Shown in pieces: positions 62,001 through 64,000 of a DNA stretch of 64,000 bases; position 1 is the stretch's first letter, and each line of letters starts with the position of its first letter. The translations under genes were made by a program, and so were the position numbers. The notes under the pieces are model-generated. The model ran no database searches. It was given only the letters and a program-made list of their open reading frames with translations, and was not told where the DNA came from. The DNA is from Branchiostoma floridae (Eukaryota; Chordata; Leptocardii; Amphioxiformes; Branchiostomatidae): NCBI RefSeq assembly GCF_000003815.2, contig NC_049985.1, positions 16,933,218-16,997,217 of the forward strand, written 5' to 3'.

Positions 62001-62343
62001 GTACTAACTTGGAAGTTAGGCAACCTGAAATGTTGATGGTGTAACCTGGCTTTAGAATCAGGTTGCTGCCTGGGCAACCTGGCTGAAAAAAGTATTTCGA
62101 GCACTGCATTGGCCAAGTTGACGGTGTTTAAGTGGTCACAGATTTGACTGTGTATACATTATTTGATACATGTATTTTGAACTGTGTTGTAGCTGCGTGA
62201 GGAGTTTGACAGTGGGCGGGATGTACAGCTGACTGAGGAACACAACCCACATGACATCGGGGCTCTCCTCAAGGAGTTCTTCCGAGATCTTCCCGAGCCA
62301 CTCATGACCAAGGAGCTATATCAGGCCTTCATTGCTACCAGAA
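19096..62343 (+). CDS. ARHGAP6: ARHGAP6-like Rho GTPase-activating protein, gene span (7 exons seen, 3' end outside window)
   Basis: Joining the seven exons gives an open frame of 621 codons plus one base. Order of parts: disordered N-terminus (1-306), family segment with WNSMSGR (307-358), basic linker (359-398), [12 protein letters not shown] block (406-417), Ser-rich run and basic cluster (452-488), SVDSLTDL block (492-499), then the RhoGAP domain from about residue 535. The Arg finger is R561 in GIFRVGG; the second box is K598, R602 and LPEPL (604-608). Human ARHGAP6 has the same blocks in the same order, and the exon 1/2 boundary falls at the equivalent place. ARHGAP6 is a GAP for RhoA-type GTPases acting on actin; ARHGAP36 is the vertebrate paralogue that lost the arginine finger. 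This gene keeps it, so GAP activity is expected (inference). The third RhoGAP box (the NLAxxFGPNL region) and the C-terminal tail are beyond the window. It may be the single co-orthologue of both vertebrate genes; that was not tested. Confidence 0.88.
21905..21930. repeat. (TG)8 followed by a G run
   Basis: Simple sequence; no function inferred. Confidence 0.95.
24351..24399. repeat. 49-nt hairpin in intron 1
   Basis: Arms ACTGAATGCCATTACGCAAC (24351-24370) and GTTGTGCAATGGCATTCAGT (24380-24399) pair with two non-Watson-Crick positions; the 9-nt loop is TACAGTATG. Short for a typical microRNA precursor. Confidence 0.5.
27096..27305. mobile_element. MITE, ACNCTAGTTCACC family, copy 1 (210 bp)
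   Basis: Left end ATGCTAGTTCACCTTTATCC and right end GGATAAAGGTGAACTAGCGT are inverted repeats. TA lies directly outside both ends, matching a TA target duplication. Internal inverted blocks AGGGATATCAA and TGATATCCCTAA are shared with the other two copies. No coding capacity; the TA site suggests mobilisation by a Tc1/mariner-like transposase (inference). Confidence 0.75.
29930..30081. mobile_element. 152-bp foldback element
   Basis: Left end TACCCTGGAAACCAGACTTT and right end AGTCTGGTTTCCAGGGTA are inverted repeats of about 18 bp, with looser pairing inwards (AGCCAG against TTGGCT). No clear target duplication. Confidence 0.65.
31364..31559. mobile_element. MITE, ACNCTAGTTCACC family, copy 2 (196 bp)
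   Basis: Left end ACACTAGTTCGCCTTTATCC, right end ACAAAGGTGAACTAGAGT, flanked by TA on both sides. Shares AGGGATATCAACTTGATGGA and the mirrored CAACTTGATATCCCTA with copies 1 and 3. Confidence 0.75.
32350..32464 (+). repeat. Left terminal inverted repeat of the 4-kb element
   Basis: 115 bp, begins AGGTATGTAAGCGTGCTGAC and ends CGGCTGTCTTTTA. Contains the hairpin AGCGTG-N8-CACGCT at 32359-32378. Confidence 0.92.
33058..33430 (+). repeat. Three dispersed copies of a GCGTGTTGAG hairpin motif
   Basis: GGCGTGTTGAGCCGCGC (33058-33074), GCGTGTTGAGTCGCACGC (33256-33273) and AGCGTGTTGAGCAGCACGCT (33411-33430). The last has the same arms and 8-nt spacer length as the hairpin in both terminal repeats. 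Confidence 0.7.
36212..36326 (-). repeat. Right terminal inverted repeat of the 4-kb element
   Basis: Exact reverse complement of the left repeat; same hairpin at 36298-36317. Confidence 0.92.
37795..38399. mobile_element. 605-bp MITE with perfect 27-bp terminal inverted repeats
   Basis: The first 27 bases (37795-37821, beginning CCGTATATTCTCGAATAAAG) are exactly complementary to 38373-38399. TA flanks both ends (37793-37794, 38400-38401). The 14-mer AAAGTACGCACCCC occurs four times on the plus strand, at 37811, 37829, 37905 and 38309. No coding capacity. The TA target suggests a Tc1/mariner or pogo-like source (inference). Confidence 0.88.
39754..39817. repeat. 32-bp tandem duplication
   Basis: The 32-bp unit beginning AGCTGTTAAGTCTTTGTCTA is present twice (39754-39785, 39786-39817) with one difference near the end. 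Confidence 0.85.
40762..40778. repeat. C17 homopolymer
   Basis: Seventeen C in a row; it makes an apparent open frame here unreliable. Confidence 0.95.
41559..41715 (+). CDS. ARHGAP6: ARHGAP6-like exon 2 (residues 307-358)
   Basis: A pyrimidine-rich tract and the acceptor CACATCAG end at 41558; the donor is AAAAG|GTAAG at 41716. Length 157 nt, entering in phase 0 and leaving in phase 1. It encodes [15 protein letters not shown] at its start and [10 protein letters not shown] at its end. Human ARHGAP6 has GDFTWNSMSGRSVRL and DLSCQITIPK at the same relative places, so this is the most diagnostic exon for family assignment. Between the two ends is a Glu/Arg-rich stretch ([14 protein letters not shown]) that aligns with the human SELERARLQEV segment. 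ARHGAP36 keeps only the second half of this region. Local GC is high compared with the surrounding intron, as expected for a real exon. Confidence 0.92.
41813..41996. mobile_element. Foldback element of about 184 bp
   Basis: The left arm contains CTTGTCAACTGGGCCCAACACC; the right arm contains GGTGTTGGGCCGAGTTGACC and then a second GAGTTGAC-GGGCC block. Outer ends TTAACCAACTC and AGTTGGTAAAG also pair. It starts about 100 bp after the exon 2 donor. Confidence 0.6.
42926..43051. mobile_element. 126-bp MITE with TAGCCTGGTATC ends
   Basis: Left end TAGCCTGGTATCCAGCTGTA pairs with right end TACAACTTGATACCAGGCTA; internal arms GCAAATAGTATTTGC form the centre of the palindrome. Flanks GTATTTTGT and GGACTTTGT agree at 7 of 9 positions, fitting a decayed 9-bp duplication. 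Confidence 0.75.
44138..44308. mobile_element. 171-bp hAT-like MITE
   Basis: Ends are CAGGGCTGTC and GACAGCCCTG. Flanking 8-mers GGACCAAC (44130-44137) and GGACCAAG (44309-44316) match at 7 of 8 positions. CAGGG ends plus an 8-bp duplication are the hAT signature. The inner arms are only weakly paired. No coding capacity. Confidence 0.7.
44502..44539. repeat. 19-bp tandem duplication
   Basis: TTGAGAAGTTCAGAATATC occurs twice in direct succession without difference. Confidence 0.9.
45776..46116. mobile_element. 341-bp palindromic element with internal 17-bp repeats
   Basis: Ends ACTCCCTTGCAG and CTGCAAGGGAGT pair; further in, GGAACGGGGCTG with CAGCCCCGTTCC, and AACGTTGACTATGTTTT with AAAACATAGTCAACGTT. 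Each arm carries about three copies of a GGGAGTTTGCYGTGGAA unit. The left arm has a G15 run (45819-45833), with a C-rich counterpart in the right arm. Almost the whole element can fold on itself. Confidence 0.82.
46172..46384 (+). pseudogene. Unassigned open frame with a possible membrane segment
   Basis: An open stretch ends with [20 protein letters not shown] and a short polar tail before TAA at 46382-46384. The hydrophobic run followed by a basic, polar tail looks like the last transmembrane helix of a polytopic membrane protein. The AADVLS wording is faintly like the last helix of SLC37-type transporters, but the match is too short to name it. No start codon or convincing acceptor was found, and it sits inside intron 2 just after a 341-bp palindromic element. 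Best read as a possible pseudogene fragment; chance remains likely. Confidence 0.18.
50740..51105. mobile_element. 366-bp PIF/Harbinger-like MITE
   Basis: Both ends read GGCCACACC then TTTAATTTCTTGGTTCAC, with about two mismatches in 34 bp. TAA flanks both sides (50737-50739, 51106-51108). A TWA target duplication with GGC-type ends is the PIF/Harbinger pattern. AT-rich interior, no transposase. Confidence 0.78.
53839..53962. mobile_element. 124-bp MITE with perfect 9-bp target duplication
   Basis: Ends TAGCCTGGGTACCATC and GATGGTACCCAGGCTA are inverted repeats, with longer imperfect arms. AAGAAACGT occurs directly outside both ends (53830-53838, 53963-53971). The 9-bp exact duplication supports a Mutator-like source. 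Shares TAGCCTGG ends with the elements at 42926 and 11752. Confidence 0.85.
54531..55297. mobile_element. 767-bp inverted-repeat element just upstream of exon 3
   Basis: The outer 54 bp of each end are inverted repeats with two mismatches (left begins CCCTTGGCAAACCATCAGTA). The right two thirds of the interior is built from many variants of CAGTAGATATTTAGTAGTC and CAGTACT words in both orientations. No open frame. No convincing target-site duplication. It ends 68 bp before the exon 3 acceptor. Confidence 0.85.
55366..55485 (+). CDS. ARHGAP6: ARHGAP6-like exon 3 (residues 359-398, basic linker)
   Basis: Acceptor TCTCTTGCAG ends at 55365; donor CAAAG|GTATAG at 55486. Length 120 nt, phase 1 in and phase 1 out. 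It encodes a Lys/Arg-rich linker ([16 protein letters not shown], then DRGKENK) that corresponds to the human [23 protein letters not shown] segment. The conservation is compositional more than exact, so the exon is supported mainly by phase, splice sites and position between two well-conserved exons. A 767-bp inverted-repeat element ends only 68 bp upstream of the acceptor, so that element borders the splice-site region directly. Confidence 0.82.
55486..56030 (+). other. Intron 3 of the ARHGAP6-like gene (545 bp)
   Basis: Phase 1 intron between CAAAG|GTATAG and TTTCTTGAAG. Apart from the splice signals I see no feature in it. Confidence 0.82.
56031..56299 (+). CDS. ARHGAP6: ARHGAP6-like exon 4 (residues 399-488)
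   Basis: Acceptor CATTTCTTGAAG ends at 56030; donor AAGA|GTGAGT at 56300. Length 269 nt, phase 1 in and phase 0 out. It encodes [18 protein letters not shown] (human QAFGMPLSQVIANDRAYK), a variable basic stretch with GERGRKN, then a Ser run ending [13 protein letters not shown] (452-469; human SLSSTSETPNEST) and a basic tail RYRRSRKRR (480-488). The Ser run and basic tail look like phosphorylation and membrane or nuclear targeting material, but that is inference from composition only. A TGAG/GAAT microsatellite begins about 50 bp after the donor. Confidence 0.92.
56300..56640 (+). other. Intron 4 of the ARHGAP6-like gene (341 bp)
   Basis: Phase 0 intron. Its first third is taken up by a degenerate GAGT/GAAT tetranucleotide tract; the 3' end is a long pyrimidine tract (CTCCCTTTTTTTCCACACAG). 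Confidence 0.88.
56352..56455. repeat. GAGT/GAAT microsatellite in intron 4
   Basis: Imperfect tetranucleotide tract, pure GAGT for several units then GAAT/AAAT. Confidence 0.92.
56641..56833 (+). CDS. ARHGAP6: ARHGAP6-like exon 5 (residues 489-552, start of RhoGAP domain)
   Basis: A strong pyrimidine tract and CCACACAG acceptor end at 56640; donor ATG|GTGAGT at 56834. Length 193 nt, phase 0 in and phase 1 out. It begins [11 protein letters not shown] (human AMSVDSITDL), continues with a Leu-rich segment (LLDALALS; human LLEALQLS), and ends with [18 protein letters not shown], the first helix of the RhoGAP fold (human QVPRLVDSCCQHLEKH). The divergent stretch between them (512-533) lacks the SLNPIYRQ wording of the vertebrate protein but has similar length. 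Confidence 0.93.
57714..57926. mobile_element. MITE, ACNCTAGTTCACC family, copy 3 (213 bp)
   Basis: Left end AGGCTAGTTCACCTTTATCC and right end GATAAATGTGAGCTGT, flanked by TA on both sides. More diverged at the right end than copies 1 and 2, but keeps TAGGGATATCAATTCAATGG and the CTGATATAGGTTACC block. Confidence 0.72.
59291..59414. other. Assembly gap (124 N)
   Basis: Unresolved bases in intron 5. Confidence 0.99.
60341..60448. repeat. Perfect 2 x 54 bp tandem duplication
   Basis: 60341-60394 and 60395-60448 are identical (unit begins TGTGTTTGTTAAGACTGGAC). Either a very recent duplication or an assembly artefact. Confidence 0.93.
60545..60776 (-). mobile_element. tRNA-derived SINE, copy 1
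   Basis: Read on the minus strand, an A-box-like TAGTCAATGGTTAG (60752-60765) and B-box-like GAGTTCAAATC (60713-60723) are spaced as in a tRNA gene. They are followed by a shared body (ACACTACTGG) and an A-rich stretch (T run at 60604-60614 on plus). The part 60545-60600 also matches the second copy, so the element may extend past the A run. Confidence 0.65.
60829..60884 (+). CDS. ARHGAP6: ARHGAP6-like exon 6 (residues 553-571, arginine-finger exon)
   Basis: Acceptor CTCCCTACAG ends at 60828; donor CGACAG|GTAAGC at 60885. Only 56 nt long, phase 1 in and phase 0 out. With the G from exon 5 it encodes [19 protein letters not shown]; human ARHGAP6 has GLQTVGIFRVGSSKKRVRQ. R561 is the catalytic arginine finger of the RhoGAP family, and G558 and F560 are also the usual residues. 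ARHGAP36 has GIFTLEY here and lacks the finger, so this gene is of the active, ARHGAP6 type. Confidence 0.95.
60885..62192 (+). other. Intron 6 of the ARHGAP6-like gene (1.3 kb)
   Basis: Phase 0 intron. No repeat or open frame that I can assign; A-rich around 61.4-61.6 kb. A fragment near 61715 (GGTGGCCACTACAGACAG) resembles one near 26130 (GGTGGTCACTATAGACAG), so a diverged interspersed repeat may be present. Confidence 0.85.
62193..62343 (+). CDS. ARHGAP6: ARHGAP6-like exon 7 (residues 572-621, RhoGAP second box)
   Basis: Acceptor GTGTTGTAG ends at 62192; donor AGAA|GTAAGT at 62344. Length 151 nt, phase 0 in and phase 1 out. It encodes [13 protein letters not shown], then [27 protein letters not shown] (residues 591-616), almost identical in pattern to human [27 protein letters not shown]. 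K598 and R602 are the RhoGAP positions equivalent to K122 and R126 of p50RhoGAP, and LPEPL is the usual box-2 ending. The following exon, expected to begin with the equivalent of the human NTLLLEPEEQ segment in phase 1, was not found before 64000. Confidence 0.95.
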
Positions 62344-62457
62344 GTAAGTCATGAATGAATGAATAGATGGATGAATGAATATTATCAAGAAATGAAAAGA
62401 TAAATATTGCGATGTATAAAGGAGGGTTTTTCCCAATCTTTTTGCCAATGGCAGACA

Positions 62458-62557
62458 NNNNNNNNNNNNNNNNNNNNNNNNNNNNNNNNNNNNNNNNNNN
62501 NNNNNNNNNNNNNNNNNNNNNNNNNNNNNNNNNNNNNNNNNNNNNNNNNNNNNNNNN
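62458..62557. other. Assembly gap (100 N)
   Basis: Unresolved bases in intron 7. Confidence 0.99.
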
Positions 62558-63114
62558 ATGTCTACATTAAGATGAAAAACATTCAATGAAATTAGTTCAA
62601 AGTCATACCAAGAGGTGAGTGTGGCATATGGAACAGATGTCCAGGACTGGGTAAAACCTAAGAGGTAAGTGTTAACATTTCTATGGTGTGATGAGCCACA
62701 TGTACTTGTGCTTTGTGAATTTAAGCCTGTGTTTGCCCACACAGACTCACAAGTAGCAAGGTCACATTTTTGTTTTTTTTAAACTTTATATCAACAACAT
62801 CCTTCAGATTCCATCTCCATGCTAATGGATCTGTACATTAAACCGTGCTGACGGATTTCTTGGAAGATTTCTCAACTTCCGGAGTTATGACATAACACAT
62901 TCATGTACTGACATATGCGCTGCAAGTGTTAGAACTGAGTAAGTGAGAGCATAGATTCTCAATCGTAATTTTTACAATTCCCTCATCTTTAGCTTCTTAC
63001 ACTTATGATACTAAGAAAATCTGTTATGGAGTTTCTGCCCCTCGTTTCAAGTTTTGCCATCCACCTTTTTTAAAGAAAAATTAAAAGTGGTCTTGAACCA
63101 GTTTAGCTCACTGA

Positions 63115-63370
63115 ACTAGCAACACTTCCACTGGTCATGACAGAGAAGACAGATGCTTTGTGCTGTATTAACAGGTTTATTGCACCTTGGAAATTTTCCC
63201 AACCTCTTTTTGCCAAACAGTGAGCACAATGAACTCGGCTAAATGTTCTGTCCTAAGGACTGCATCCTTACCCAGTAGTGTGCGTGTCGGGTGAGCAACA
63301 CAGCCGGGATCGAAAATCACAGCTTCATGTTCTTGAGTTATTGTCACTAACCACAGCACTATGCACGGTA
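63115..63370 (-). mobile_element. tRNA-derived SINE, copy 2
   Basis: On the minus strand, an A-box-like segment (63345-63361) and a B-box-like GATTTTCGATCCC (63306-63318) precede the same body as copy 1 (CACACTACTGG, then GTTCATTG, then GGCAAAAAG). The block 63117-63150 matches 60547-60580. Confidence 0.62.
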
Positions 63371-64000
63371 CTTTGACATTCATATAAGAGATGCAAGGGA
63401 ATGCATCAGTAAATGTAGATTGGAAAGCAAGACAAGTTCTACTCTTTTAAAGTTCCTTCACAATTTTAGTCACATGCCGTGGTAAGAAGTACCAAATGTT
63501 TCAAAGAAGAGAAATACGACTGAGTTGATGGTTACTGACAGGTCATTAGTGAACACTCAAAAAGTCAGTGACCAGCTGATACTTTGTATAATGTCACACT
63601 TCTCTCTGTTGTGCCCTACAGACTGCTCAACAAGGTAAACACACTCAACATTCCTCCTGTTAATTGATCAAAGACCAGTTGGCAGTAGGTGCAGAAATTA
63701 ATGGTCTTTCGTGACACCTGCTTCCGATGTTGGACATGCCTGGTGCCTCTTTTTATATTGCTGGACACTGTTTTTTTCTAAGGGGAGGGGGGCAGAAATC
63801 GGGGTGAGGGTGCAAAGATTATTTGTGACGCTGTTTTCTTGAAGGGAAGGGAGGGGGGGAGAAATTGGGGTATTTTTTAGGGTTCATACATGTAGATTGT
63901 TAGAACATGGTGTCATACACCATTCTGCATTTCAGACTATTAAGCAGCTTACACTTGAGGAAGTTAAGATCATTTGGATACCCTCTTATAGTTAATCTTT

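Larger units (their letters stand above)
62344..64000 (+). other. Intron 7 (partial) of the ARHGAP6-like gene
   Basis: Begins GTAAGT, phase 1, and runs off the window. It starts with a short GAAT-type microsatellite, has a 100-base N gap (62458-62557), a minus-strand SINE (63115-63370) and G-rich tracts near 63.78 and 63.84 kb. No exon that continues the RhoGAP fold was found. Confidence 0.8.

Noticed and set aside
62808-62851. Possible alternative last exon: acceptor CTTCAG, then 14 codons in the right phase to TGA
   Set aside because: It would cut the RhoGAP fold in half, the peptide has no family similarity, and short frames after a chance AG are common.
63622-63634. 13-nt micro-exon between CCCTACAG and GTAAAC
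   Set aside because: Splice signals look good, but the phase would shift and the residues do not match the next RhoGAP segment.

Overview
ORGANISM AND OVERALL PICTURE. This is a eukaryotic, almost certainly metazoan, window. Coding sequence comes in short pieces bounded by GT/AG splice sites, introns reach over 20 kb, assembly gaps (N runs) are present, and the non-coding sequence is full of small inverted-repeat DNA transposons (MITEs) and tRNA-like SINEs. The protein homology and this repeat style together suggest an invertebrate deuterostome, most likely an amphioxus (Branchiostoma). The species is an inference and not proven by anything seen here.

THE GENE. The only gene I can support with confidence is a plus-strand Rho GTPase-activating protein of the ARHGAP6/ARHGAP36 family. 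Seven coding exons can be placed to the base: 19096-20013, 41559-41715, 55366-55485, 56031-56299, 56641-56833, 60829-60884 and 62193-62343. All junctions are GT/AG, intron phases are consistent, and together they give 621 codons plus one base. The N-terminal third is a disordered, Ser/Pro/basic region. It is followed by the family-specific WNSMSGR segment, the [12 protein letters not shown] segment and SVDSLTDL, then the first half of the RhoGAP domain with an intact arginine finger (R561) and the K598/R602 box. The rest of the RhoGAP domain and the C-terminus lie beyond position 64000.

LAYOUT. 1-19095 is upstream sequence. It contains two short open first-exon candidates with perfect donor sites (3062-3098 and 14500-14551), a three-unit tandem array of about 385 bp units (15127-16259) and several foldback elements. 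19096-20013 is the large GC-rich first coding exon. 20014-41558 is intron 1, which carries a young-looking 4-kb element with perfect 115-bp terminal inverted repeats (32349-36327), a 605-bp MITE (37795-38399) and two copies of a TA-flanked MITE. 41716-55365 is intron 2, which carries at least six palindromic elements, one of them ending 68 bp before exon 3. 55366-62343 holds exons 3-7, separated by short to medium introns. 62344-64000 is the start of intron 7.

PARTS TOGETHER. There is no operon-like arrangement. The interest lies in the gene architecture (possible alternative promoters, a repeated LRxxRSFD motif in exon 1) and in the unusually readable set of non-autonomous transposons. Target-site duplications can be read for several of them: 9 bp, 8 bp, 7-8 bp, TAA and TA.
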